From positions 203,371 to 267,370 of the forward strand of contig CAJTXA010000001.1 in NCBI GenBank assembly GCA_910579865.1: a stretch of 64,000 nt of DNA, given 5' to 3'. A program made the position numbers and the translations under genes. Each line of letters begins with the position of its first letter. Position 1 is the first letter of the stretch. The DNA is from an uncultured Lachnospiraceae bacterium. Its GTDB lineage: Bacteria > Bacillota > Clostridia > Lachnospirales > Lachnospiraceae. Shown piece by piece: positions 9,203-17,640 of the stretch. The notes below the pieces were generated by a model that saw only the letters and a list, made by a program, of their open reading frames with translations, was not told the origin of the DNA and searched no databases.

Positions 9203-9595
9203 ATGGCAGTAGAAAATATTTTCGAATATGCAACAAGACATAAAGTACGATTCCCATTCAAAGGAAATCTTTCCGTAGAAGATTTGTGGGATTTACGAGT
9301 AGAAGACTTAGATCAAATCTTTAAAACTCTTCATACCAAACAAAAGCAATCACAAGAAGAAAGCCTTTTAAATACAAAAAATAAAGAAGAAGAATTGATC
9401 GATATACAAATTGCTATTATTAAATATATTGTAGTAGTCAAACTTGCAGAAAAAGAAGCGCAAAAAAAAGCCGCAGAAAACAAGGCAAAAAAACAAAAAA
9501 TTATGGCAATTATGGCTGCAAGAGATGAAAAAGCTTTAGAAAATTCTTCCGATGAAGAATTGAGAAGAATGTTAGAAGAACTTGGAGAATCATAA
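9203..9595 (+). CDS. Unknown 130-aa helical protein (phage-type DLWDL family)
   Basis: A short protein starting with NIFEYATRHKVRFPFKG followed by VEDLWDLRVEDLD, then a long Lys/Ala/Glu-rich coiled-coil-like helix (about 75-115) and an acidic tail (DEELRRMLEELGES). I recognise the N-terminal pattern from small phage and prophage proteins of unknown role. It has no enzyme motif, signal peptide or membrane segment. AAAAGGAG precedes the ATG, and it lies 18 bases after the 683-aa gene, so the two are almost surely cotranscribed. It may act as an adaptor or partner of that protein, which is inference from context. Confidence 0.75.
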   Translation: MAVENIFEYATRHKVRFPFKGNLSVEDLWDLRVEDLDQIFKTLHTKQKQSQEESLLNTKNKEEELIDIQIAIIKYIVVVKLAEKEAQKKAAENKAKKQKIMAIMAARDEKALENSSDEELRRMLEELGES

Positions 9596-9615
9596 ATATT
9601 AAAACAAGATCAAAT

Positions 9616-9657
9616 AGGGCTGTTCCATTAAATTCCACTTTTTAATGGAACAGCCCT
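9616..9657. terminator. Perfect 17-bp inverted repeat between convergent operons
   Basis: Arms at 9616-9632 and 9641-9657 are exactly complementary with an 8-base loop. It lies 20 bases after the 130-aa gene and 43 bases past the stop of the facing 280-aa gene, so it can serve both strands. A clear U-run is missing on both sides, unusual for an intrinsic terminator. Confidence 0.7.
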
Positions 9658-9700
9658 GCTCTTAAACAATATTTTCTCTGATAACATACAAACATATTTC

Positions 9701-10543
9701 CTATTTTGATATAAGAGGAAGAACGTCTATCAAAAATCGAAATGGTGGTTCTGTATTGTAATAAGATAATTTAGGAAAAATATCTTGAATATCCGTATAT
9801 GCAATAATAGGCTTTCCTAACATATAGCCTGTATACTTATACCAATCTCCTTTTAAAAAATCTTCACAAATTTCGTCTAATCCTAATTCCTTTAATTCAT
9901 GCAACAACTTTGTTACCTCAATATCCTTTAATCCAAGAGCTAATAATTTCATAATATGTAAAAAAATAGTTAGAGAAGAATCTCCTTCTCCTGCAGAATA
10001 CCACATTTCATGTATAGTAATACTACTTTTTAAAATATCTATATATCTTTGCCGACTAGCAAATGTGTCATTTAATAGTTCCATATATTCCCTTAAATAA
10101 TAAGTTTCTACATAAAACTTATAAAAATAGCAAAACATTCTATCATTTAACATTTCCACATAATCTTGTGCTGTTTTATCGACTTGTTCTTTATCTACAA
10201 TCCTATCTAAATGCACATCAGGATAATGTAACATCGCCTGAGCAAATAAATAAATTGCTATCCACTTCCAATTATCATCCTCTATCCCCATAGCATCCAT
10301 AAAACTCTTTTGATTCGTTTTTCCTGAAATAGATTTCAAAAATGCATTTTGAAAATCTAAATCAAATTTACAACGTTCTCCTATTTCTTTTAAATCAGAT
10401 GCGACTTTATCCATTAATGTTTTTTGAATGATCTCTCCTACCAAATGAATTCCCCGCACTTCTGTTATATAGCATTTTAATAGCACTTCATTGACATCTT
10501 CTTTTTTCAACTGTTCTAACAACGTTCTATTTTCATCAGGCAC
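9701..10543 (-). CDS. Unknown 280-aa helical protein, partner of the 799-aa gene
   Basis: I do not recognise this protein. It is rich in predicted helix, aromatic and acidic, with no membrane segment, signal peptide or catalytic motif. A GTG start at 10543 is preferred because AAGGAGGG lies at good distance; a TTG two codons earlier would sit too close. The start overlaps the last codons of the 799-aa gene, so translation is probably coupled and the products are likely needed together in fixed ratio. Immunity, chaperone or partner subunit are all possible; the sequence does not choose among them. Confidence 0.7.
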   Translation of the reverse strand: MPDENRTLLEQLKKEDVNEVLLKCYITEVRGIHLVGEIIQKTLMDKVASDLKEIGERCKFDLDFQNAFLKSISGKTNQKSFMDAMGIEDDNWKWIAIYLFAQAMLHYPDVHLDRIVDKEQVDKTAQDYVEMLNDRMFCYFYKFYVETYYLREYMELLNDTFASRQRYIDILKSSITIHEMWYSAGEGDSSLTIFLHIMKLLALGLKDIEVTKLLHELKELGLDEICEDFLKGDWYKYTGYMLGKPIIAYTDIQDIFPKLSYYNTEPPFRFLIDVLPLISK

Positions 10544-12935
10544 AAACAAATCCCTCCTTTTTCAATGGTCCATTTACAAAACTTTCTACTGGATCAGCAG
10601 GTGGCGTTGGTTCGTGAAAGAGATTCCAAACCATCTGAAATAAAGCTACTACTACTCCAATTACTGCTACAGCAATTCCAACTGGTCCAGCCCATCCAAA
10701 AGAAGCTAGACTTAATCCAATAAATAACACATCTAATGCAGAAAAAGCAATATTAATTGATTCAAATACAATATTAAATGTGTCTCCTGTCTTTATCGCT
10801 TTATCTAATAGGAAAGAAGAAACAATAATTGCACAAACAGCCATTGCTGGTCCTAATCTTGTCTTCATAAATTCTGTTGCATTTCTCCCAAATATTTTCG
10901 TAGCCATATTTTCTATTGGAACTCCTTCCTTAGAAAACCATTGTGTGAATTTCCCACAAAACTCTGCCATGTTTTCACTTACTCCGCCAATTTTTTCTAT
11001 AAACCAGGTACCAAGTCTCGTTTCTAAAAAAGACTCCATTCCTTTCACAAGTAAAGAAACTGATACAATTGAAAGAGAAATATCCTCTATTGGAGTCAAA
11101 ATTTTCCCACCATCTACAAATAAATAGATCACTACTCCCAAACATGCTGTATACATTAAAACCTTAAAACATTTCTTTATGCTATCCAAAACTACTTTTC
11201 CAAAAGAAGCCTTTGTTAATTCTTCCAAAACATTTTTATCAATTACATCTTCCACTAAATCAATGATACGCACTTCTTTACTTTCTGGTATTTCAGCAGC
11301 TTTTGTGGCAATCGCACTGATAAAAGCTTCTGCCAATGTTGTAATATCATCATAAAGATTAATCACCTTAGAAAGTGTTTCCTGCAATTCTTTTACATTT
11401 TCCTTTGCTAATTCTTCCTCAATTTTTTCTATATTTCCTTCTTTTAAATTTACAATTGCATCAATTAAAAGCTTTTTAAACTGTTCTTTATATTCATCAT
11501 TCCACTGCATTTGTTGTGCCGAAATATTTAATACTGTAGAAAATAAAGTAGAAACTACATGTTGATTTTTTTGTTTCTTTTCACCTGTATTATCTAAAAT
11601 ACAAAGTTTTGTATAATATTCATATATTCTAGATTTTACATTTGAAAAACTTTGGCTCGCAATTTGTAATCTCCAGATATTAATATATCCTGGACTAATA
11701 ATATAATTATATAATTTATCATGCCACTCTGCTCCCTTTTCCAAATAAGGCTGAATGGAAAACACTCGATTTCGATAGCCACATAAATAAAGTTCAGAGG
11801 ATTGTTCTGCAAATTCTTTTTCTTTTCCTGAATTTTCCCATGTCTGCTTAATTTTATCAATATTAATCTTCCTTACTGCTTGTTTTTGTCGATCATAACT
11901 AGAATTATTAAACGAATGATGCAACAATTGTCCTAAATTCATAATTGACTTTTTACGATAAAAATCCTTATGTGCATCCTTCACTTTTTGCACATCATTT
12001 GGAATCTCTCTCTTACTAGTAAAAAACTCTGATAAATAAGTATCATCTAACGAATTAATTAAAATATCTTGAAAATAAGATCCTGCCTGTTCCTGAGCAA
12101 CATCTACTACTATCGTTTTCCCACCATCTTGTATCTCTTCAATAGGCGATATATTCAATAAATCCTGTAAGCTTGTTCCAGATACAAGCTCATCTTCCTC
12201 TCTTAGTTTGGAAGACAACCTATTATAATGATACACCTTATCTAATCCTTTTTGATCAATGGATTGATAATAGTCATAACCTGGCTGTAAACAATTTTGA
12301 CTTTCTAGAGTAGCAGTTCCATTCCACTTCTGTTCTTTTTCTCCATCAAAATAAATTCCTGTAAAACTTGTTCCTGTATAATCCACCACAATCTGAAAGG
12401 TACGTTTATCTTCCATTAACCCTGTTGCTTTTGTTTTTTCAATTGTTGTTTCCCATGTTTGATGATCAACATTTGTAACAGTTGTACAATTTGAAATATC
12501 TTCTCCTTCCAATTTATAAATTTGTTCCAAAATTTCTCCTTGCCACCTTGTCCCCATCTCCAAAACAGGGCCTTCTTGTTTTGAGCCATCTTCTGCTGTT
12601 AAAACCGTTTGAAATGACATCATACAAGTATTTCCTCGAATCTGTGTTACTGTCCCATCCACATTTGACAAAGAACCTATAAAGGCATTGCTCATCTGTG
12701 TAAAATATAAAATACCAGATTTATGCAACTCTCCTTTTCCAAAACTATAGCGAATGGTATGATCCAAAGCGTTGTAATTAACATGATAAAGCTTTATATC
12801 ATTGCAAAACATAGTATTCTCAAAAATAGCAATTGTCCCTTTCTCTACCCATTCACTCTTTTGGTATTCCTGAAAATAAAATAATTTATTATGTAACAAT
12901 TTGACTGCTGATAATTCTGCTGATTTTGTTAACAT
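10536..12935 (-). CDS. Unknown 799-aa protein: beta-rich repeats, helical bundle, membrane-active C-terminus
   Basis: I cannot name a family. Residues about 30-125 and 130-220 look like two related beta-rich units (the first with FTQMSNAFIGSLSNVDGTVT, the second with YTGTSFTGIYFDGEKE), suggesting lipocalin-like strands. A long helical region follows (about 270-590). The last 208 residues hold at least four hydrophobic stretches (about 592-610, 697-712, 731-752, 753-772), including SLASFGWAGPVGIAVAVIGVVVA cut here by its neighbours, ending in EPTPPADPVESFV. There is no signal peptide. This plan, soluble front and hydrophobic hairpins at the end, recalls pore-forming or membrane-inserting proteins. 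AAGGAGG precedes the ATG at 12935. It is the first gene of a two-gene operon. Confidence 0.72.
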   Translation of the reverse strand: MLTKSAELSAVKLLHNKLFYFQEYQKSEWVEKGTIAIFENTMFCNDIKLYHVNYNALDHTIRYSFGKGELHKSGILYFTQMSNAFIGSLSNVDGTVTQIRGNTCMMSFQTVLTAEDGSKQEGPVLEMGTRWQGEILEQIYKLEGEDISNCTTVTNVDHQTWETTIEKTKATGLMEDKRTFQIVVDYTGTSFTGIYFDGEKEQKWNGTATLESQNCLQPGYDYYQSIDQKGLDKVYHYNRLSSKLREEDELVSGTSLQDLLNISPIEEIQDGGKTIVVDVAQEQAGSYFQDILINSLDDTYLSEFFTSKREIPNDVQKVKDAHKDFYRKKSIMNLGQLLHHSFNNSSYDRQKQAVRKINIDKIKQTWENSGKEKEFAEQSSELYLCGYRNRVFSIQPYLEKGAEWHDKLYNYIISPGYINIWRLQIASQSFSNVKSRIYEYYTKLCILDNTGEKKQKNQHVVSTLFSTVLNISAQQMQWNDEYKEQFKKLLIDAIVNLKEGNIEKIEEELAKENVKELQETLSKVINLYDDITTLAEAFISAIATKAAEIPESKEVRIIDLVEDVIDKNVLEELTKASFGKVVLDSIKKCFKVLMYTACLGVVIYLFVDGGKILTPIEDISLSIVSVSLLVKGMESFLETRLGTWFIEKIGGVSENMAEFCGKFTQWFSKEGVPIENMATKIFGRNATEFMKTRLGPAMAVCAIIVSSFLLDKAIKTGDTFNIVFESINIAFSALDVLFIGLSLASFGWAGPVGIAVAVIGVVVALFQMVWNLFHEPTPPADPVESFVNGPLKKEGFVCA

Positions 12936-13183
12936 TTTTATCCTCCTTTTCTTACTCTATTAAAATCACACTTCTTCTTGTTTAATATGAATACAACTTT
13001 TTTTGCAAATATTTCCATTTAACTTTAATATAACATATTATAATATACACAACAAGAAATAATATTTTATCTTGTATATAAATGTTACTATTATTAAAAA
13101 ACTTTCTCTATTCTATATTGTAAAAATTCGGATAAAACAGTTGTTATAAATTATTTTTATTTCTTTCTATCATCCAACAAAAT
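12936..13183. other. AT-rich intergenic region upstream of the 799-aa operon
   Basis: About 250 very AT-rich bases that must contain the promoter for the 799/280-aa operon. I see no open frame with a ribosome-binding site, no tRNA and no clear -35/-10 pair with good spacing. Confidence 0.5.
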
Positions 13184-13223
13184 AAGAGATGCTTCATTAG
13201 AAAAAACCATAGAAACATCTCTT
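13184..13223 (-). terminator. Terminator of the GGGtGRT operon
   Basis: Arms AAGAGATGcTTC (13184-13195) and GAAaCATCTCTT (13212-13223) pair with one mismatch. They lie 57 bases after the stop of the GGGtGRT gene, and the minus strand then reads TATTTTGTT. Confidence 0.65.
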
Positions 13224-13279
13224 ACAATTTCAGTACTTTTAATTTAACACTTCTAAAACCCTTAAAAATACGTTATCTC

Positions 13280-14290
13280 TTAAAATTTACCAGCCTTAGC
13301 AGCTTCCTCAATACTTACTGCTACAGCTACAGTTGCACCAACCATAGGATTATTTCCCATTCCAATTAATCCCATCATTTCCACATGAGCTGGAACAGAA
13401 GAAGAACCCGCAAACTGTGCATCAGAATGCATACGTCCCATTGTATCAGTCATACCATAAGAAGCAGGGCCTGCTGCCATATTATCTGGATGAAGGGTTC
13501 TTCCTGTACCACCACCAGATGCTACTGAAAAATACTTTTTGCCTTTTTCTACACATTCCTTCTTATAAGTACCTGCAACTGGATGTTGGAATCTAGTTGG
13601 ATTTGTAGAATTTCCTGTAATAGAAACATCTACCCCTTCTTTCCACATAATTGCCACACCTTCTGTTACATCATTTGCACCATAGCAGTTTACTTTTGCA
13701 CGAAGTCCTTCCGAATATGGTTTTCTGTAAACTTCCTTTACTTCTCCTGTATGATAATCCATCTCTGTTTCTACATAAGTAAAACCATTAATTCTAGAAA
13801 TAATCTGTGCTGCATCCTTTCCAAGTCCATTTAAAATTACTCTTAATGGTTTTTGGCGAACTTTATTTGCTTTCTCAGCAATACCAATTGCACCTTCTGC
13901 TGCTGCAAAAGATTCATGTCCTGCCAAAAAGCAGAAACAGTCTGTCTCTTCTTCCAAAAGCATCTTTCCTAAATTGCCATGTCCCAAACCAACTTTTCTT
14001 TGATCCGCAACAGAACCTGGAATACAAAATGCCTGTAATCCTTCTCCAATCGCTGCTGCTGCATCTGCTGCTTTCTTACAATCTTTTTTAATTGCAATTG
14101 CAGCGCCTACTGTATAAGCCCAACATGCATTTTCAAAGCAGATTGGTTGAATTGCCTTTACTTGTGCATATACATCCAAACCTGCATCCTTTGTAATCTT
14201 TTCTGCTTCCTCAATTGAAGCAATACCATAGCCGTTTAAAACAGAATTGATTTTATCAATTCTTCTTTCATATGATTCAAATAAAGCCAT
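13280..14290 (-). CDS. GGGtGRT protein
   Basis: A 336-residue protein of the family named after its motif, here SGGGTGRTLHPDNMA near residue 258. The family is common in anaerobic Firmicutes and is nearly always next to a NifU-like scaffold, as here (17 bases apart). Its biochemical role is not known to me; a link to iron-sulfur or redox metabolism is inferred from that pairing. It is soluble, with glycine/alanine-rich segments and two Cys-containing stretches (AIQPICFENACWAY, FCFLAG). The start at 14290 has GGGAGG 9 bases upstream. A good terminator follows at 13184-13223. Confidence 0.85.
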   Translation of the reverse strand: MALFESYERRIDKINSVLNGYGIASIEEAEKITKDAGLDVYAQVKAIQPICFENACWAYTVGAAIAIKKDCKKAADAAAAIGEGLQAFCIPGSVADQRKVGLGHGNLGKMLLEEETDCFCFLAGHESFAAAEGAIGIAEKANKVRQKPLRVILNGLGKDAAQIISRINGFTYVETEMDYHTGEVKEVYRKPYSEGLRAKVNCYGANDVTEGVAIMWKEGVDVSITGNSTNPTRFQHPVAGTYKKECVEKGKKYFSVASGGGTGRTLHPDNMAAGPASYGMTDTMGRMHSDAQFAGSSSVPAHVEMMGLIGMGNNPMVGATVAVAVSIEEAAKAGKF

Positions 14291-14307
14291 TGTGATGTCC
14301 TCCCTTA

Positions 14308-15009
14308 CTAAACTTCTTTATCTGTTCTAGGATCGATGATCTTAACAGCATCAGCCACACGTCCATACTGTCCAGATGCTTTTTCGTAAGCAGTGGTAGG
14401 ATCATCACCCTTCTTAATGAAGTCTGTCATCTTTCCTAGGCTTACAAACTGATAGCCAATAATCTGATTTTCCTCATCAAGAGCAATACCTGTTACATAG
14501 CCTTCTGCCATTTCCAGATAACGTGGTCCTTTTTGAAGTGTTCCATACATTGTACCAACCTGAGAACGAAGTCCTTTTCCCAAATCTTCCAGACCAGCAC
14601 CAACTGGAAGTCCTTCCTCAGAAAATGCAGACTGTGTTCTTCCATAAACAATCTGTAAGAATAACTCTCTCATAGCAGTATTGATTGCATCACATACCAA
14701 GTCTGTATTCAAAGCTTCCATAACCGTTAAACCTGGCAGTATCTCAGCTGCCATAGCTGCAGAGTGTGTCATACCGGAGCATCCAATTGTTTCCACTAAT
14801 GCTTCCTGAATAATTCCTTCTTTCACATTTAATGTCAGCTTACAAGCACCCTGCTGTGGTGCACACCAGCCAATTCCATGTGTTAAACCGGAAATATCCT
14901 TTACCTCCTTATTCTTGATCCATTTTCCTTCTGTAGGAACTGGAGCAGCGCCATGATGAACGCCCTGTGCCACTGGACACATTCTTTCTACTTCTTGTGA
15001 AATAATCAT
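14308..15009 (-). CDS. NifU-like iron-sulfur cluster scaffold protein
   Basis: A 233-residue protein related to the IscU/NifU N-terminal scaffold. Cysteines that could hold a cluster appear in ERMCPVAQG, GWCAPQQGACKL and TIGCSGMTHSAAMAAE, the last being the IscU-like C-S-G region. It is longer than IscU (about 130), with a C-terminal extension (about 130-233) containing a YVTGIALDEENQIIGYQFVS strand region. The start at 15009 is set by AAAGGAG 8 bases upstream; a longer frame has no site. It is the first gene of an operon with the GGGtGRT gene, a pairing known from other Clostridia annotations. Confidence 0.82.
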   Translation of the reverse strand: MIISQEVERMCPVAQGVHHGAAPVPTEGKWIKNKEVKDISGLTHGIGWCAPQQGACKLTLNVKEGIIQEALVETIGCSGMTHSAAMAAEILPGLTVMEALNTDLVCDAINTAMRELFLQIVYGRTQSAFSEEGLPVGAGLEDLGKGLRSQVGTMYGTLQKGPRYLEMAEGYVTGIALDEENQIIGYQFVSLGKMTDFIKKGDDPTTAYEKASGQYGRVADAVKIIDPRTDKEV

Positions 15010-15150
15010 TTTAGTACTCCTTTCAAAGATATGTAATTCATACATTGTGCAGATGTAAATGATAAAAATTTAACATCACACTCTTTTGTTATTTTCTCAT
15101 AAAATGACAAAATAGTCTAGTGTTTTTTTACTTTCTTTTCAATAAAAAAA

Positions 15151-15181
15151 TTATCCTATATAAGTAACTTATATAGAATAA
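15151..15181. terminator. Bidirectional terminator after asd
   Basis: TTATcCTATATAAGT and AACTTATATAGaATAA form a hairpin with A7 before it and T7 after it on the plus strand, so it can end transcription on both strands. It lies just downstream of asd (minus strand). Confidence 0.75.
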
Positions 15182-15196
15182 TTTTTTTATCTTACT

Positions 15197-16282
15197 TTAT
15201 TTTTCTGTAATATATCCTTTTGCTTTCAATAATTCTGCACAAAGAATTGCTCCTCCAGCTGCACCTCGTACCGTATTATGTGATAAACCTACAAACTTCC
15301 AGTCATACACACTATCCTCACGAATTCGTCCAATTGAAACTCCCATTCCATTTTCATAATTTACATCCATCGTTACCTGTGGCCGATTGTCTTCCTCTAA
15401 ATATTGGATCATCTGTTTTGGCGCACTAGGAAGATTCAATTCCTGTGGAAGCCCTTTAAAATTGACTAATTTTTCTATTAACTGTGCTTTTGTCACTGTC
15501 TTTTTAAATTTTACAAATACGGCTGCCGTATGTCCATCTAAAACTGGCACACGGATACATTGACAAGTAATCTTAGGCCCCATTGCTTTTTGAATAATTC
15601 CATCTTCCATCTTGCCCCAAAGTCTTAAAGGCTCTTGTTCACTCTTTTCTTCTTCTCCGCCAATATAAGGAATAATATTTCCTTCCATTTCTGGCCAATC
15701 TTTGAATGTTTTCCCTGCACCAGAAATAGCTTGATAAGTAGTAGCAACTACTTCATATGGTTCAAACTCTTTCCACGCTGTCAATACTGGTGCATAGCTT
15801 TGAATTGAACAGTTTGGTTTTACTGCAATAAATCCACGCTTTGTACCAAGCCGTTCCCTTTGAAATGGAATCACATCAAAATGTTCTGGATTAATCTCTG
15901 GCACTACCATTGGTACATCTGGTGTCCATCTATGTGCACTATTATTTGAAACTACTGGTGTTTCTGTCTTTGCATACCTCTCTTCAATCGCTCTAATCTC
16001 TTCTTTTGTCATATCTACAGCAGAAAATACAAAATCAACTGTAGCAGCAACCTTCTCTACCTCATTTACATTCATAACAATCAAGTTTTTTACTGCTTCT
16101 GGTATTGGTGTTGTCATTTTCCAACGTTCTCCTACCGCCTCTTGATAGGTCTTTCCTTCACTTCTTGGACTTGCCGCTACTGTTACTACTTCAAACCAAG
16201 GATGATTTTCCAACAATGCAATAAAACGCTGTCCCACCATCCCAGTTGCTCCTAAAATTCCAACTTTTAATTTCTGTTCCAT
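15197..16282 (-). CDS. asd: Aspartate-semialdehyde dehydrogenase (archaeal/fungal-type)
   Basis: A 361-residue enzyme that reduces aspartyl phosphate to aspartate semialdehyde, the branch point to lysine/diaminopimelate, threonine and methionine. The N-terminal Rossmann motif GILGATGMVGQRF binds NADP; the catalytic Cys lies in KPNCSIQSY and the acid-base His in VPVLDGHTAAV. The sequence style and length match the archaeal/fungal-type branch found in many Clostridia. The start at 16282 has GAGGTG 6 bases upstream; an in-frame ATG 18 codons earlier lacks a site. It appears monocistronic, with a strong hairpin behind it. Confidence 0.95.
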   Translation of the reverse strand: MEQKLKVGILGATGMVGQRFIALLENHPWFEVVTVAASPRSEGKTYQEAVGERWKMTTPIPEAVKNLIVMNVNEVEKVAATVDFVFSAVDMTKEEIRAIEERYAKTETPVVSNNSAHRWTPDVPMVVPEINPEHFDVIPFQRERLGTKRGFIAVKPNCSIQSYAPVLTAWKEFEPYEVVATTYQAISGAGKTFKDWPEMEGNIIPYIGGEEEKSEQEPLRLWGKMEDGIIQKAMGPKITCQCIRVPVLDGHTAAVFVKFKKTVTKAQLIEKLVNFKGLPQELNLPSAPKQMIQYLEEDNRPQVTMDVNYENGMGVSIGRIREDSVYDWKFVGLSHNTVRGAAGGAILCAELLKAKGYITEK

Positions 16283-16410
16283 TTTATTCACCTCATATAT
16301 TTCCTTTATACTAATTTGTTTTTCTCTCGCGGACATTTGTATGTCATTAACATATCGTACATCAGAAAATGAAATTCGTCAACACTTTTTTCTAAAACTT
16401 TCTTTTTTTC

Positions 16411-16869
16411 CTAATCGTTTTGTTTTTGCTGTTCTTTCTTCTCCTCTAAAAGTGGCTGTTCCATAGCTGTTAAAAGCATCTGATAAATACTTGGATGCAT
16501 TTTTCGCACATTCATTGGCTTTAGATCTTTTCCTACTAATGCATGAACCGTTCTTCCCACATTAATAGGTTTTTCTTCTCCTTCCCGATAAATACAATAT
16601 TCAAACTCTAATTTTACTGGTGAGACACTTTTTAAAGAAACCTCTACTATCAGCTTATCTTCATAATATGCAGCACTTAAATATTTACATTGCAACTCAA
16701 CTAATGGAACAATTACGCCTTCTTGCTCCATCTGTGTATAACTTAATCCCATCTTTTTTATTAACTCTGTTCTTGCAACTTCATACCAAATTGGATAATT
16801 TGAATGATGAGCAATCCCCATCTGATCGGTTTCTGCATAACGAACAACAATTCTACTTTGTGAAATCAT
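16411..16869 (-). CDS. Acyl-CoA thioesterase, 4HBT/YbgC-type hotdog fold
   Basis: A 152-residue single hotdog-domain protein. The catalytic segment RYAETDQMGIAHHSNYPIWYEVAR, shown here only in short form as ETDQMGIAHHSNY, has the Asp and the conserved H-x-N of the 4-hydroxybenzoyl-CoA thioesterase/YbgC/FadM group. It should hydrolyse an acyl-CoA in the cytoplasm; the acyl substrate cannot be told. It ends in a short Gln/Lys-rich tail (KKEQQKQND). AGAAGGG precedes the ATG. It lies divergent from dtd, with about 180 bases of shared promoter region. Confidence 0.88.
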   Translation of the reverse strand: MISQSRIVVRYAETDQMGIAHHSNYPIWYEVARTELIKKMGLSYTQMEQEGVIVPLVELQCKYLSAAYYEDKLIVEVSLKSVSPVKLEFEYCIYREGEEKPINVGRTVHALVGKDLKPMNVRKMHPSIYQMLLTAMEQPLLEEKKEQQKQND

Positions 16870-16980
16870 ACAATATCCCTTCTTTCAAAATAATTCACTT
16901 ATTCTTTTCACTCCCCCATATAACTCTTTATTTTTTATAGAACACATTATAGCATACTTTTTTTAAAACTGCAAAATAAC

Positions 16981-17008
16981 TTGATTTTTTTCTCTATTCT
17001 GTTATGAT
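16981..17008 (+). promoter_or_regulatory. Promoter of dtd
   Basis: TTGATT (16981-16986), a 16-base spacer and TATGAT (17003-17008) lie 45 bases before the dtd start. Confidence 0.5.
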
Positions 17009-17052
17009 TAGAGCAATTCCACTTTTATCATAATACAAAAGGAGCCGTTTAT

Positions 17053-17511
17053 ATGAGAATGTTTATTCAGCGTGTTTCACATGCTTCTGTAACAGTAGAC
17101 CATACCAGAATTAGTACCATTCAGCAAGGTTTTCTTGTTCTACTTGGCATTTGTCAAGAAGATACCAAAGAAATTGCAGACAAAATGCTTCGAAAAATGT
17201 TAAATTTACGTATTTTTTCGGATGAAAATGGCAAAACAAACCTTTCTTTAAAAGATGTCAATGGTGCGCTTTTAATTGTATCTCAATTTACTCTATATGC
17301 AGACTGCAAAAAAGGAAATCGTCCTAGTTTCACACAAGCTGGAAAACCAGACTTAGCTAATGAACTATATGAATATATCCTTGCAGAATGTAAAAAAGAA
17401 ATTGCACTTGTAGAAAGTGGCTCTTTTGGAGCAGAAATGAAGGTTGAACTTTTAAATGATGGTCCCTTTACGATTCTGCTTGATTCAGAAGAACTTTTTC
17501 ATCTAAGCTAA
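17053..17511 (+). CDS. dtd: D-aminoacyl-tRNA deacylase
   Basis: A 152-residue enzyme, the usual length for Dtd, which removes D-amino acids (and glycine mischarged on tRNA-Ala) from tRNA. The N-terminal QRVSHASVTVD, the conserved SQFTLYADCKKGNRPSF (the catalytic SQFTL region) and the C-terminal NDGPFTILLDS (with the Gly/Pro-containing motif of the active site) are all present. AAAGGAG lies 9 bases before the ATG. Its own promoter and the hairpin at 17526-17587 suggest a single-gene transcript. Confidence 0.95.
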   Translation: MRMFIQRVSHASVTVDHTRISTIQQGFLVLLGICQEDTKEIADKMLRKMLNLRIFSDENGKTNLSLKDVNGALLIVSQFTLYADCKKGNRPSFTQAGKPDLANELYEYILAECKKEIALVESGSFGAEMKVELLNDGPFTILLDSEELFHLS

Positions 17512-17525
17512 AACCTAAAAAAGAG

Positions 17526-17587
17526 CTGTCACATAAAAGATGGAATATACAGGATAACTTTTCCTTTCTTGTATCTTAATGTGACAG
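17526..17587. terminator. Long hairpin terminator after dtd
   Basis: CTGTCACAT (17526-17534) pairs with ATGTGACAG (17579-17587), followed by TCCTTTTTT. An inner helix (AAGAT/ATCTT) extends the stem. It sits between the convergent dtd and EF-G-like genes. Confidence 0.75.
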
Positions 17588-17640
17588 TCCTTTTTTATTT
17601 TAATCTTCTATTCATTTACGCTATTAATTCCTACTTTTTC

